Counted from the stretch's first letter, positions 18,101 through 26,113 are shown. The stretch: 64,000 nt of DNA from Pseudomonas mandelii (GCF_024138395.1 NZ_JAMYDU010000023.1:1-64000), one strand, 5' to 3'. The notes: generated by a model from the sequence alone, not told the origin. Numbers and translations are program-made.

Positions 18101-18670
18101 CGCAATCTGACCCGGGACGAAGAGGCCGAGCTGCGCAAGTATTCGCGTTCGATCATCATCAAGGGCGCGCGCTCGCCCGAGCGGTTGCTGGACGAAGTGA
18201 CACTGTTTCTGCACCAGGTCGAATCGCGGCTGTCCCAAGAACGTCAGACAATGCTCAAGACAGCTCGCAGTCGCGATAAGGTTTTTGAAGGACGTAAAGT
18301 GCTGCTGGTGGACGATGATGTACGCAACATCTTTGCCCTCACCAGTGCACTGGAGCAGAAAGGCGCTATCGTGGTCATTGGCCGTAACGGCCGTGAAGCG
18401 ATCGAGAAATTGAATGAAGTCGAGGACATTGACCTGGTATTGATGGACGTGATGATGCCGGAGATGGATGGTTTCGAAGCCACCCTCGAAATCCGCAAGG
18501 ATCCGCGCTGGCGCAAGCTGCCGATCATTGCGGTGACGGCCAAGGCTATGAAAGACGATCAGGAGCGCTGCCTGCAAGCCGGTTCCAACGACTACCTGGC
18601 CAAGCCCATCGATCTGGATCGCCTGTTCTCGCTGATTCGTGTGTGGTTACCGAAGATGGAACGCATCTAG
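15179..18670 (+). CDS. CHASE3-GAF hybrid sensor histidine kinase with three receivers
   Basis: Membrane sensor kinase of 1163 aa. In order: membrane helix (about 21-45), CHASE3-type extracytoplasmic domain with 'AIKLTVDLETGMRGFLLSG' (46-180), second helix (about 182-204), GAF domain (about 250-390), glutamine/glutamate-rich coiled coil (395-485), HisKA with H503 in 'ANMSHELRTPLN', HATPase with 'NLLSNAVKF' and 'GTGLGLSISRDL', then three receivers (about 771-890, 894-1010, 1039-1160) with phospho-Asp in 'LLDMRLPDHSG', 'IIDLKLPDM' and 'LMDVMMPEMDG'. I chose ATG 15179 because AAGGA lies seven bases upstream. The stop codon overlaps the GTG start of the cheR-like gene by one base. The layout matches Pseudomonas kinases that work with adjacent CheR-like proteins; the signal is unknown. 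Confidence 0.9.
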   Translation: MTSASSVDEQRFRKLLSRNVSLPLGVGVISAVFFVSLITYLLSVIQWVQHTDRVINNANEAIKLTVDLETGMRGFLLSGDEHFLDPYETAKPRIAVALNTLLELTADNPIQTDRLRRLQALQTEWAHYAQSMIDLQRASGDYRGAVKAGRGKRLTDEIRKQFEDVIDMEQQLRTTRNEEVRHTTIWSIALYLLFVAGISGLLAYIGRRDLLKLSQSYSANLAGQQASARRLEQQAWLRNGQTELAEQVLGQLSLNLLGRNILQFCAQYLGTAVAAIYVREDHGGLKRIASYGFSREQEALDQQIYSGEGIVGQVAQQARLIRLDHVPGDYFKVSSGLGEGLPHSVLVVPTSDDDRVNGVIELGFLRTLADRDVELLELIAGNIGTSIEAARYRQRLQEVLAEAQQLNEELQVQQEELKSANEELEEQSRILKESQTHLQTQQVELEQTNEQLAEQGQILAAQRDAMDLKNTELNQAQIELEARAEELQRSSKYKSEFLANMSHELRTPLNSSLILAKLLAENPQENLSAEQVKFAESIYSAGNDLLNLINDILDISKVEAGKLEVRAENTSVARLVEGLHGMFQPLAADKKLDFQVHLQADAPLMLFTDRQRLEQVIKNLLSNAVKFTEKGTVNLNVAAHPGNGIAFIVRDSGIGIAPDQQESIFEAFRQADGTINRRYGGTGLGLSISRDLATLLGGSISVTSTPGQGSVFTLVLPQHYVEPGDAPVETMKASPVSMLKSPVIAAPVPLIADVDIPRFDDDRNKAPFATRCILVVEDEPNFAHILYDLAHELGYQCLVAHGADEGYDLARQFIPDAILLDMRLPDHSGLTVLQRLKEHAETRHIPVHVISVEDRVEAAMHMGAIGYAVKPTTREELKDVFARLEDKLTQKVKRVLLVEDDDVQRDSIARLIGDEDIEITAVGLAQDALDLLRGTIFDCMIIDLKLPDMLGNDLLKRMSTEDICSFPPVIVYTGRNLTRDEEAELRKYSRSIIIKGARSPERLLDEVTLFLHQVESRLSQERQTMLKTARSRDKVFEGRKVLLVDDDVRNIFALTSALEQKGAIVVIGRNGREAIEKLNEVEDIDLVLMDVMMPEMDGFEATLEIRKDPRWRKLPIIAVTAKAMKDDQERCLQAGSNDYLAKPIDLDRLFSLIRVWLPKMERI

Positions 18671-19485
18671 TGGAGCGCAATACCGAAATCGAATTGAGGT
18701 TGTTGATCGAGGCGATCTACCTCAAATACAGCTACGATTTTCGCGATTACTCCGCCGCGTCGATCAAGCGCCGGGTCAATCACGCCTTGAGTCAGTTCGA
18801 GTGCCAAACCATCTCGGCGCTGCAAGAGAAGGTTCTGCACGATCCGACCGCGTTCATGCAACTGCTGCAATTGCTGACGATCCCGGTCAGTGAAATGTTC
18901 CGCGATCCTTCGCATTTCCTGGCGCTGCGTCGGGAAGTGGTGCCCCTGCTCAAGACTTATCCGTCGATCAAGGTCTGGATCGCCGGTTGCAGCACCGGCG
19001 AAGAGGTTTACTCGATGGCGATTCTGCTACGCGAAGAAGGCCTGCTCGATCGCACCATCCTCTATGCCACCGACATCAACCCGCGCTCGCTGGATAAAGC
19101 CCGGCAGGGGATTTTCTCCCTGGAGAATGTCCGGGCCTACACTCACAACTACCAGCAGGCCGGAGGTCGGCGTTCGTTCGCCGATTACTACACGGCGGCC
19201 TATGGCTACGCCATTTTCGACAAGAGCTTGTGCGACAACGTGACCTTCGCCGATCACAGCTTGGCCACCGACAGCGTATTCTCGGAAACTCAATTAATTT
19301 CGTGCCGTAATGTATTGATTTATTTCAATAAAAAACTGCAGGGTCGCGCATTCGGCTTGTTTCACGAATCCCTGTGTCATCGGGGGTTTCTGGCGCTGGG
19401 CAGTAAGGAAACCCTGGATTTTTCGGCCTATGGCAATAAATTCGAAGCATTGGTCAAACCAGAACGGATCTATCGCAAATCATGA
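18670..19485 (+). CDS. CheR-type protein-glutamate O-methyltransferase
   Basis: SAM-dependent methyltransferase of 271 aa. The N-terminal helical domain has 'YDFRDYSAASIKRRVNH', and the catalytic domain has 'LTIPVSEMFRDPSHF', the SAM loop 'WIAGCSTGEEVYSMAI', 'ATDINPRSLDKAR' and 'ISCRNVLIYFNKKLQ', all hallmarks of CheR. The GTG at 18670 overlaps the kinase stop codon (TAGTG), so translation is probably coupled; the frame is open 27 bases further upstream. There is no TPR extension and no chemoreceptor gene nearby. In this context CheR probably methylates the coiled-coil sensor kinase or acts in a non-chemotaxis pathway. The usual CheB methylesterase is not found next to it. Confidence 0.88.
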   Translation: MERNTEIELRLLIEAIYLKYSYDFRDYSAASIKRRVNHALSQFECQTISALQEKVLHDPTAFMQLLQLLTIPVSEMFRDPSHFLALRREVVPLLKTYPSIKVWIAGCSTGEEVYSMAILLREEGLLDRTILYATDINPRSLDKARQGIFSLENVRAYTHNYQQAGGRRSFADYYTAAYGYAIFDKSLCDNVTFADHSLATDSVFSETQLISCRNVLIYFNKKLQGRAFGLFHESLCHRGFLALGSKETLDFSAYGNKFEALVKPERIYRKS

Positions 19486-19568
19486 ACAGGGCAGTGCTGG
19501 ATACTCATCGGTTGGATCTTCGCGGCATCGGCCGTCTGCTTGTCGAGCGGGAACGAATCGCATGCTAA
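19482..19568 (+). other. 28-codon ORF coupled to the cheR stop, possible cheB relic
   Basis: An ATG overlaps the cheR-like stop codon (ATGA) and opens a 28-codon frame whose protein contains 'LDTHRLDLRGIGRLLVER'. It ends inside the start of the next gene. In many Pseudomonas loci of this type a CheB methylesterase gene sits here. The ORF may be the remnant left by a cheB deletion, or only a coupling frame between cheR and the receiver-kinase gene. No function can be assigned. Confidence 0.3.
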
Positions 19569-20776
19569 GTAACATCCAGGCCAAATTGCTGATCGTCGAC
19601 GATCTGCCGGAGAACCTTCTGGCGCTGGAAGCCTTGATCAGGCGTGAAGACCGTATCGTCTACAAAGCCCTGTCCGCCGACGAAGCCTTGTCGCTGTTGC
19701 TGCAGCACGAATTCGCCATGGCCATTCTTGATGTGCAGATGCCCGGCATGAACGGCTTCGAGCTGGCCGAGCTGATGCGCGGCACGGAAAAAACCAAAAA
19801 CATCCCGATTGTGTTCGTCAGTGCCGCCGGCCGTGAGCTGAATTACGCGTTCAAGGGCTACGAAAGTGGTGCGGTAGACTTCTTGCACAAGCCGCTGGAT
19901 ATTCATGCGGTCAAGAGTAAGGTCAATGTTTTCGTCGACCTGTATCGCCAAAGCAAAGCGATGAAGCATCAGGTCGAAGCGCTGGAGCAAAGTCGCCGGG
20001 AACAGGAGGCGCTGCTTAAACAGTTGCAGAACACCCAGAATGAGCTGGAGCAAGCAGTGCGCATGCGTGATGACTTCATGTCCATCGTTGCCCATGAAGT
20101 CCGTACGCCACTCAATGGCCTGATTCTTGAAACCCAACTGCGCAAAATGCACCTGGCCCGGGATAACGCCGCAGCATTCACGCTGGACAAGATGCACGCC
20201 ATGGTCGATCGCGACGAGCGGCAGATCAAAAGCCTGATCCGCCTGATCGAAGACATGCTCGATGTGTCGCGGATCCGCACCGGCAAGTTATCGATACGCC
20301 CCAGTCGGTTTGACCTGGTGCAGCTGCTGAACAACCTTCTGCAAAACTTTGCCCCGCAGGTCGAGGCCGCGGAGTCGTCGGTCACCTTGACGGCCGAGCA
20401 GCCCGTGGTGGGCAATTGGGACGAGTTCCGCATTGAACAAGTGATGTCCAACCTGTTGACCAATGCGCTACGTTATGGCGCCAAGAGTCCGATCGACGTA
20501 CGCGTGTACAATCAGGGCGGGCAAGCGTGGGTCGAGGTTCAGGATCGCGGTATCGGGATCAGTGAAGAGAATCAGCAGCGCATTTTTCAGCAGTTCGAGA
20601 GGGTTAGCGCCAAGGCTGTTGTAGCGGGACTGGGCCTTGGGTTGTTTATTTCGGAGCAGATTGTCGCCGCCCACGGTGGCTCCATCACCGTCGAGAGCCG
20701 GATTGGCGAAGGCGCCTTGTTTCGCGTTCGTCTGCCGCTGCAGGAAAACAGCCCGATAAACGCAACCTCTGAGTGA
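19562..20776 (+). CDS. Receiver-histidine kinase fusion
   Basis: Soluble two-component protein of 404 aa with the receiver at the N-terminus. The receiver (about 1-120) has 'LLIVDDLPENLLAL', phospho-Asp in 'AILDVQMPGMNG' and the switch lysine in 'FLHKPLD'. A coiled coil (about 135-165) leads to HisKA with H178 in 'MSIVAHEVRTPLNG', then HATPase with 'VMSNLLTNALRYG', 'DRGIGISEENQ' and 'GLGLGLFISEQI'. The ATG at 19562 starts the recognisable receiver; the frame is open to 19430 inside the cheR-like gene. No membrane segment is present, so its input must be phosphorylation by the upstream hybrid kinase or an internal signal. Confidence 0.88.
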   Translation: MLSNIQAKLLIVDDLPENLLALEALIRREDRIVYKALSADEALSLLLQHEFAMAILDVQMPGMNGFELAELMRGTEKTKNIPIVFVSAAGRELNYAFKGYESGAVDFLHKPLDIHAVKSKVNVFVDLYRQSKAMKHQVEALEQSRREQEALLKQLQNTQNELEQAVRMRDDFMSIVAHEVRTPLNGLILETQLRKMHLARDNAAAFTLDKMHAMVDRDERQIKSLIRLIEDMLDVSRIRTGKLSIRPSRFDLVQLLNNLLQNFAPQVEAAESSVTLTAEQPVVGNWDEFRIEQVMSNLLTNALRYGAKSPIDVRVYNQGGQAWVEVQDRGIGISEENQQRIFQQFERVSAKAVVAGLGLGLFISEQIVAAHGGSITVESRIGEGALFRVRLPLQENSPINATSE

Positions 20777-20820
20777 CCTCACGGTCGTATCAGCAGCTAT
20801 TGACCGAACAAAGGTTTTCC

Positions 20821-21198
20821 ATGAGTGAAGATGCACAAGATGTGGTACTGATCGTCGAGGATGACCCTTCGATCCTAATGGTGCTGTCTGCTTACTTGTC
20901 GGGCGAGGGTTATCGGGTGCTGCAAGCCGAAAACGGCGAGCAGGCCTTTGAAATTCTGGCGAGCAAACCGCATCTGGACATGATGATCACCGACTTCCGC
21001 TTACCGGGGGGAATCTCTGGCGTGCAGATCGCCGAACCCGCCGTGAAGCTGCGACCGGAGCTCAAGGTCATCTTCATCAGCGGCTATCCGCAGGAAATTC
21101 GCGAGACCGACAGCCCGATCACCCGCAAAGCGCCGATCCTGGCCAAACCGTTCGATCTGGATGTGTTGCAACGGATCATGCAGGACATGTTGTCCTGA
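20821..21198 (+). CDS. Single-domain response regulator
   Basis: Stand-alone receiver of 125 aa. It has 'LIVEDDPSILMVLSAYL', an aspartate in 'LDMMITDFRLPGGISG' at the phosphorylation site, and 'ILAKPFDLDVL' with the conserved lysine. AAAGG lies before the ATG at 20821. It is 44 bases downstream of the receiver-kinase and is presumably the last gene of this plus-strand signalling unit. The following gap carries a REP palindrome and the convergent end of the kinase-receiver gene. Confidence 0.88.
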   Translation: MSEDAQDVVLIVEDDPSILMVLSAYLSGEGYRVLQAENGEQAFEILASKPHLDMMITDFRLPGGISGVQIAEPAVKLRPELKVIFISGYPQEIRETDSPITRKAPILAKPFDLDVLQRIMQDMLS

Positions 21199-21230
21199 AG
21201 GCGGTTATATCGTTGACCAGACGGCCCCCC

Positions 21231-21310
21231 GTAGGAGCTGCCGAAGGCTGCGATCTTTTGATCTTTTTTGCGTTCAGGATCAAAAGATCGCAGCCTGCGG
21301 CAGCTCCTAC
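21231..21310. repeat. Long REP palindrome between convergent genes
   Basis: Left arm 21231-21263 (GTAGGAGCTGCCGAAGGCTG...) and right arm 21278-21310 are near-perfect complements of 33 bases around a 14-base loop. It belongs to the 'GTAGGAGCTGCCGAAGGCTGCGATC' type of Pseudomonas REP and probably serves as a bidirectional transcript end between the receiver gene and the kinase-receiver gene. Confidence 0.85.
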
Positions 21311-21321
21311 GCCGCAATCCT

Positions 21322-22992
21322 TCAGATTCTGATCATCTCCCGCACCTTCGCCGTCAACAAATCGAAGGTGAACGGCTTGGTGATCATCTGCATGCCAGGG
21401 TCAAGAAAGCCACCGCGCACGGCGGCGTGTTCAGCATACCCGGTGATGAACAATACCTTGAGATCAGGCCGATACTGCCGGCCGATTTCCGCCAGTTGCC
21501 GGCCGTTCATGCCCGGCAGTCCCACGTCGCTGATCAACAGGTCGATTCGCTGACCGGAGTTGAGAATCGGTACGGCGCTGTCGGCATCGCCCGCTTCAAC
21601 GAAGGCGTAGCCCAATTCACTCAATACGGCACTGACCAGAACTCGCACAGCGGGATCGTCCTCGACGATCAGCACGGTTTCGCCGTTCCGGGCGTAAGGC
21701 GCGAGTTGGGCATCGATTCGGGTGTCCTGCACCAGTTCCCCGCTGAAACGCGGCAAAAACAGACTGACCGTGGTGCCTTTTCCGACTTCGCTGTGAATGC
21801 TGACATGGCCGCCGGACTGTTTGCTGAAACCGTAAATCATCGATAAACCCAAGCCCGTGCCCTGGCCAATGGGTTTGGTCGTGAAGAATGGGTCAAAGGC
21901 CCGGTTGATGGTGCTTTGCGGCATACCGTAACCGGTATCGGTGACGCTCAGGACGATGTAATCGCCCGGTTTCAGGTTGCTGTGCGCCTCGGTGAACACC
22001 GTGTCCAGATGCTGATTGGAGGTTTTGACCAGTAGCTTTCCGCCGTCCGGCATGGCATCCCGGGCATTGAGCACCAGGTTGAGCAGGGCGCTTTCAAGTT
22101 GGTTGGGGTCCGCCTCGGCCACCCACAGTTGCTCGTCCAGCTGCATTTCCAGGTGAATGCTCTCGTTGATGCTGCGCTGCAACAGCTCATCCATCGACAC
22201 CACCAGGGTGTTTATCTGCACCGGTTTTGAATCCAGCGACTGCCGTCGGGAGAATGCCAGCAAACGATGTGTCAGGCCCGCCGCGCGGTTGGCTGAGGTC
22301 ACCCCAAGATCGATCAGACTGTCCAGGTCCTCGGTGCGCCCTCGGGCCAGGCGTCGACGCAGCAGCTCCAGGCTGCCGATGATGCCGGTCAGCATGTTAT
22401 TGAAGTCGTGGGCAATACCGCCGGTGAGTTGGCCGACTGCTTCCATTTTCTGCGACTGCCTGAGAACTTCCTCGTTGTGGCGCAATTGCGCGGTGCGCTC
22501 CTCGACCTGTTGTTCGAGGGTTTCGAGGGTATTTTGCAGGCGCAGTTCGCTTTGGCTCAGATCAATCAACCGGTCCCGGGCTTCATATTGCCGTCGTCGG
22601 CCGCGCAACGCGGTGGTAACCAGGCTGATCAGCGTGATCGGATGAAACGGTCGCTCGAGAAAGGTCACGTTGCCCAACTGCAAACCGAGTCGCGACGCAG
22701 GGTTCTGCTCCGGGCCACCGTGGTGGGTCAGCAGTACGATCGGCAAATCCGACCACGCCGGTTGCTGCTCGATCAGCCCCAGCAGTGGTTCAAGGTCAGC
22801 GCCCAGTAAGGCCTCGGAAGCAATCACCAGCAGGCCGGCACCCAGCGACAGCTCATTGCACAAAGCGCCCAGATCCCGAGTGATGACCCCTTCGACTCCT
22901 GCCTCGTTGAGCATCATCAGCGCGATCTGGCTGTCGCGCCCCAACGGCGCAAGAATGATTGCGCGCTCGGACATCGCCTCCATGGCCGTCAC
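21322..22992 (-). CDS. Histidine kinase with N-terminal receiver-like domain and C-terminal receiver
   Basis: Soluble hybrid kinase of 556 aa. Residues 1-135 form a degenerate receiver ('AIILAPLGRDSQIALMML', 'SDLPIVLLTHHGG') that lacks the usual acidic pocket, so it is probably not phosphorylated. A coiled coil (about 145-180) is followed by HisKA with H194 in 'GGIAHDFNNMLTG', HATPase with 'LLNLVLNARDAMPDGG' and 'GQGTGLGLSMIYGF', and an intact C-terminal receiver with the Asp in 'LLISDVGLPGMNG'. The frame begins with a GTG whose bases overlap the stop codon of the KaiC-like gene (GTGA); ATG at 22983 or 22974 are alternatives. The overlap makes coupled expression with the KaiC-like ATPase very likely. 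Confidence 0.87.
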   Translation of the reverse strand: MTAMEAMSERAIILAPLGRDSQIALMMLNEAGVEGVITRDLGALCNELSLGAGLLVIASEALLGADLEPLLGLIEQQPAWSDLPIVLLTHHGGPEQNPASRLGLQLGNVTFLERPFHPITLISLVTTALRGRRRQYEARDRLIDLSQSELRLQNTLETLEQQVEERTAQLRHNEEVLRQSQKMEAVGQLTGGIAHDFNNMLTGIIGSLELLRRRLARGRTEDLDSLIDLGVTSANRAAGLTHRLLAFSRRQSLDSKPVQINTLVVSMDELLQRSINESIHLEMQLDEQLWVAEADPNQLESALLNLVLNARDAMPDGGKLLVKTSNQHLDTVFTEAHSNLKPGDYIVLSVTDTGYGMPQSTINRAFDPFFTTKPIGQGTGLGLSMIYGFSKQSGGHVSIHSEVGKGTTVSLFLPRFSGELVQDTRIDAQLAPYARNGETVLIVEDDPAVRVLVSAVLSELGYAFVEAGDADSAVPILNSGQRIDLLISDVGLPGMNGRQLAEIGRQYRPDLKVLFITGYAEHAAVRGGFLDPGMQMITKPFTFDLLTAKVREMIRI

Positions 22993-24491
22993 TGGACATC
23001 TTCCTCAAGCAGCGGCTTGCTCGCACCCAGGTAGGTTGGCACGCCGCGCAATACACCCTGGAATGCATCCAGTGGTTCACCGATGGTCATGCCCTGGCCG
23101 CTGATGCGGTATTCGCGAATGGTCGATTCGTGGCTGCCGGTGCGTTTCTTGATGATCGAGATCGCCCGGCGAACCTTGCCCAGGGCTTCGAAGTAGCGCA
23201 ACAGGATGACCGTGTCGGCCAGATAGGTAATGTCGACCGGGGCCTGCATGTCACCGACCAGCCCATGCTGAGCGACGGTCATGAACGTCGCGGCGCCTTG
23301 GCGATTGAGGTACAGCAGCAACTCGTGCATGTGCAGCACCAGCGCATTTTCCTCGGGCATCGCCGCCTGATAACCGTTGATACTGTCGATCACCACGGTT
23401 TTGATATTGCCCTCATCGACACAACGACGAACCCGGTAGGAGAACTCGCCGGGGGACAATTCGGCGGCGTCCACTTGCTCGATCAGCAGGTTGCCGGTTT
23501 CTTCCAGAGCCTTCAGGTCGATGCCGATGTTTTTCATTCGCTCGAACAGCAGCCCCAGTTCTTCATCGAAAATGAACAGCGCGGCTTTTTCGCCACGGGC
23601 CACCGCCGCCGCGGCGAAGACCATCGAGATCAGCGATTTGCCAGTACCGGCCGGGCCGAGGATCAGGCTGCTGGAACCCGTCTCGATACCGCCACCGAGC
23701 AGGGCATCCATTTCCGGGATGCCACTGGTCAATTGCTGGCGGACATAACGCCCGCGATGTTCGGCCGCCACCAGGCGCGGGAACACATGCACGCCATCAC
23801 CCATGATGGTGAAGTCATGGAAACCACCCCGATACTTCTGACCGCGATACTTCACCACGCGGATGCGCCGGCGTTCGGCACCGTAGTTGGGCGTCAATTC
23901 TTCGAGACGAATCACCCCGTGGGCCACGCTGTGCACGGTTTTGTCGAGGGCTTCGGTGGTCAGGTCATCCAGCAGCAATACCGTGGCGTCGTAGCGCACG
24001 AAGTAATGCTTGATGGCCAGAATCTGCCGGCGGTAGCGCAAAGAGCTTTGGGCCAGCAGGCGGATTTCGGATAGGCTGTCGAGCACTACGCGGGTCGGCT
24101 TGACTCGCTCGACCGCTTCGAAAATCTGTTTGGTGGCTTCGCCCAGTTCCAGGTCCGAGGAATACAGCAGACTCTGCTGATGCTCGGCATTGAGCAGGCT
24201 TTCTGGTGGCGTCAGCTCGAAAATATGGATGTTCTCATCCAGCTCCCAGCCATGGGACAACGCCCCTTGACGCAGCTCGCGCTCGGTTTCCGACAGGGTG
24301 ATGTACAACGAGCGCTCGCCGGCACGGGCGCCAGCCAACAGAAAATGCAAAGCGACGGTGGTTTTGCCGGTTCCGGGTTCACCCTCCAGCAAGAACACGT
24401 GACCGCGGGACAATCCACCGGCCAGGATGTCATCCAGACCTTCGATACCGGTGGCGGCTTTTGCACTGATCAACTCGTTAGATGTAGACAA
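22989..24491 (-). CDS. KaiC-like double-domain ATPase
   Basis: RecA-superfamily ATPase of about 500 aa with two KaiC modules. The first has Walker A 'GEPGTGKTT' (about residues 37-45) and the second has 'GPAGTGKS' (about 275-282), followed by the acidic pair in 'FIFDEELGLLFERM' expected for the catalytic glutamates. I chose the TTG at 24491 because GAGAGG stands seven bases before it, giving the usual start 'MSTSNEL'; the in-frame ATG at 24506 has no ribosome-binding site. There is no kaiA or kaiB here. Non-cyanobacterial KaiC proteins are linked to stress or redox signalling, and the overlapping kinase-receiver gene suggests a KaiC-controlled phosphorelay. A true clock role is not supported. 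Confidence 0.87.
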   Translation of the reverse strand: MSTSNELISAKAATGIEGLDDILAGGLSRGHVFLLEGEPGTGKTTVALHFLLAGARAGERSLYITLSETERELRQGALSHGWELDENIHIFELTPPESLLNAEHQQSLLYSSDLELGEATKQIFEAVERVKPTRVVLDSLSEIRLLAQSSLRYRRQILAIKHYFVRYDATVLLLDDLTTEALDKTVHSVAHGVIRLEELTPNYGAERRRIRVVKYRGQKYRGGFHDFTIMGDGVHVFPRLVAAEHRGRYVRQQLTSGIPEMDALLGGGIETGSSSLILGPAGTGKSLISMVFAAAAVARGEKAALFIFDEELGLLFERMKNIGIDLKALEETGNLLIEQVDAAELSPGEFSYRVRRCVDEGNIKTVVIDSINGYQAAMPEENALVLHMHELLLYLNRQGAATFMTVAQHGLVGDMQAPVDITYLADTVILLRYFEALGKVRRAISIIKKRTGSHESTIREYRISGQGMTIGEPLDAFQGVLRGVPTYLGASKPLLEEDVQ

Positions 24492-24608
24492 GAAATGCCC
24501 TCTCATGACTAGGGGAAGCGAGGCAGCAGGCTGGGAGCACCGCAATAGACTGCCTGATCACTTGACCTTTCGCCGAGACGGCGGTTCAACCTTTTGTTGC
24601 TCTGATTT

Positions 24609-24705
24609 GTAGCAGCTGCCGAAGGCTGCGTTCGAGCGCGTAGCACTCGTCATCGATTGACCGACGGGAGCTGCGGCCCCGAACGCAGCCTTCGGCAGCT
24701 ACTAC
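24609..24705. repeat. REP pair downstream of the TPR gene and upstream of kaiC-like gene
   Basis: Two inverted copies of the GTAG-AGCTGCCGAAGGCTGCG-type REP (arms 24609-24634 and 24680-24705, 25 of 26 bases matching) flank a 45-base loop. It is the same REP type as at 21231. The rest of 24492-24717 shows nothing else beyond the promoter space of the KaiC-like gene. Confidence 0.82.
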
Positions 24706-24717
24706 AGAGGCGGTCTT

Positions 24718-25773
24718 TTAAAGCCCTTGCTGCAACGCTGGATCATCCGGATTGAGCTGCTCCAGCTGTGCCAGCAATATCTGCACGTTCTGCAACTGTC
24801 CGCTTTCCTTCCAGTAATTGATCAGCAGTACGCGCGCCTTGCGATCCGCCGGGTGACGCTGGACGATTTCCTGTAGCTGGTTCTGCGCCGCTTCCAATTC
24901 TTGCTCGCTGTGCAGCGTGGTGGCCAGGTCGTAGCGGTAATCCTTGTTGTCCGGCTCAAGCTCCACGGCTTTGGACAGCCCGAGCAGGGCGAACTCACTT
25001 TGCCCGTGATGCAGCAACCAGAGCCCCAGCGCATGTTGCAGGTAGGCCGAGTCAGGCTGGGCCTTTAGCTGTTTTGCCAACAATTGCCTGGCGGCATCGC
25101 TTTGGCCTTGTTTATCCAGCACTTCGATCTGCATTACCAGCGCCGGCAGGTTACCGGGCGCCAGTTGCAACGTGCGCTCCAGGGCCTGCTGCGCGTCCTT
25201 CAACTCGGCATTGTGCAAGTGCAGGCGCGCGAGTTGGTATTGGGTTTCGGCGCTTTCCGGCTGACGCTTGAGGCGTTGTTCCCAGGCATCGATGGCTTGC
25301 TCCAAAGGGCCGAAGTACAACCCCAATTCATCCGGCGTCAGCCCCAACAAGGCGTTGACCGCCGCAAACCGCACGCTCGGGTCGCTGTCATCGAGCAAGG
25401 GCCCCAGCAACAGACTGCGCTGCCCATTGGGCACCAGCCCGCTGAGGCTTTTGATCGCTGCGATGCGCACATCCGCCGAGGGATGTTGCAGGTCTGCATT
25501 CGCCAGTTTCAGGGCTTGCGGGCTTGGGTAGTTGGGCAGTTCGGTATGCAGCCACACACGGCGCTTGGCCGACAGGTCAGGGCGACCCAATTGCTGATAA
25601 AGCACTCGCGCCGCGCCAGGTTGACCCGCGCGTGCCTGGGCCAGCGCTTCACTGTAGCCATGCTTGATCGCCGCCGGCACCACAGGCGTCGTACTGCGCA
25701 TGAAAAACCAGGCGAGGGCGAGGGCAAGCAATATGCAGAGGCTGATGAACAAGTAGCGGCGGGACTGAGGCAT
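24718..25773 (-). CDS. Membrane-anchored HEAT/TPR repeat protein
   Basis: Protein of 351 aa with one N-terminal membrane helix ('YLFISLCILLALALAWFFM', residues 7-25). HEAT-like repeats at about 85-150 ('HPSADVRIAAIKSLSGL', 'DSDPSVRFAAVNALLGL') are followed by four or more tetratricopeptide repeats from about 175 to the end ('AETQYQLARLHLHNAELKDA', 'ALGLWLLHHGQSEFALLGLS'). It is thus a periplasm-facing or cytoplasm-facing protein-interaction scaffold. The gene stands alone on the minus strand, with REPs on both sides. No enzymatic motif is visible and the partner is unknown. Confidence 0.82.
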   Translation of the reverse strand: MPQSRRYLFISLCILLALALAWFFMRSTTPVVPAAIKHGYSEALAQARAGQPGAARVLYQQLGRPDLSAKRRVWLHTELPNYPSPQALKLANADLQHPSADVRIAAIKSLSGLVPNGQRSLLLGPLLDDSDPSVRFAAVNALLGLTPDELGLYFGPLEQAIDAWEQRLKRQPESAETQYQLARLHLHNAELKDAQQALERTLQLAPGNLPALVMQIEVLDKQGQSDAARQLLAKQLKAQPDSAYLQHALGLWLLHHGQSEFALLGLSKAVELEPDNKDYRYDLATTLHSEQELEAAQNQLQEIVQRHPADRKARVLLINYWKESGQLQNVQILLAQLEQLNPDDPALQQGL

Positions 25774-25906
25774 GCAGGAATCCGGGGGGTGGCAGGTTTT
25801 TGCAAAGTCATCAGCTTCGGTCAGGCCGGGCTGTGAGTCAAACCACGAGTGAGGATTTCGCGATTTGAGTCTTGGGGTAACTGATTATTCCTGATACCCC
25901 CAAATC

Positions 25907-25999
25907 CCTGTGGGAGCGGGCTTGCCCGCGATTGCGTCGGTACATCCAACATCCATGTGCCAGACAGACCGCTATCGCGGGCAAGCCGGCTCCCACAGG
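25907..25999. repeat. REP pair (GTGGGAGCGGGCTTGCCCGCGA type)
   Basis: Arms at 25907-25931 and 25975-25999 are near-perfect complements with the core TGGGAGCGGGCTTGCCCG, around a 43-base loop. It lies in the 340-base gap (25774-26113) between the oprN-like and TPR genes, together with the terminator at 26031. Confidence 0.85.
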
Positions 26000-26030
26000 A
26001 GTTGTGGTGTTTGCACTAGGGTATGCAGCC

Positions 26031-26067
26031 AAAAAAAAAAGCCCCGCGACCGAATGAGGCGCGGGGC
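26031..26067 (-). terminator. Rho-independent terminator of the mexEF-oprN-like operon
   Basis: Read on the minus strand, GCCCCGC (26067-26061), a 13-base loop, GCGGGGC (26047-26041) and then a run of ten T (26040-26031) form a textbook intrinsic terminator 47 bases after the oprN-like stop codon. Confidence 0.93.
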
Positions 26068-26113
26068 AAAGAAATTGGTTGGTTGCGGCCAACCAAAGGA
26101 GCTCTTTAAACCA

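Noticed and set aside
17261..18577. 438-aa minus-strand frame inside the hybrid kinase gene
   Set aside because: Long antisense frame caused by high GC at third positions; the plus-strand protein has complete kinase and receiver domains.
22959..24074. 371-aa plus-strand frame opposite the KaiC-like gene
   Set aside because: Shadow of a gene with two intact Walker A motifs; composition is not protein-like.
22989..24491. Circadian clock locus
   Set aside because: Only KaiC-like protein is present, without KaiA or KaiB, so a clock role cannot be claimed.
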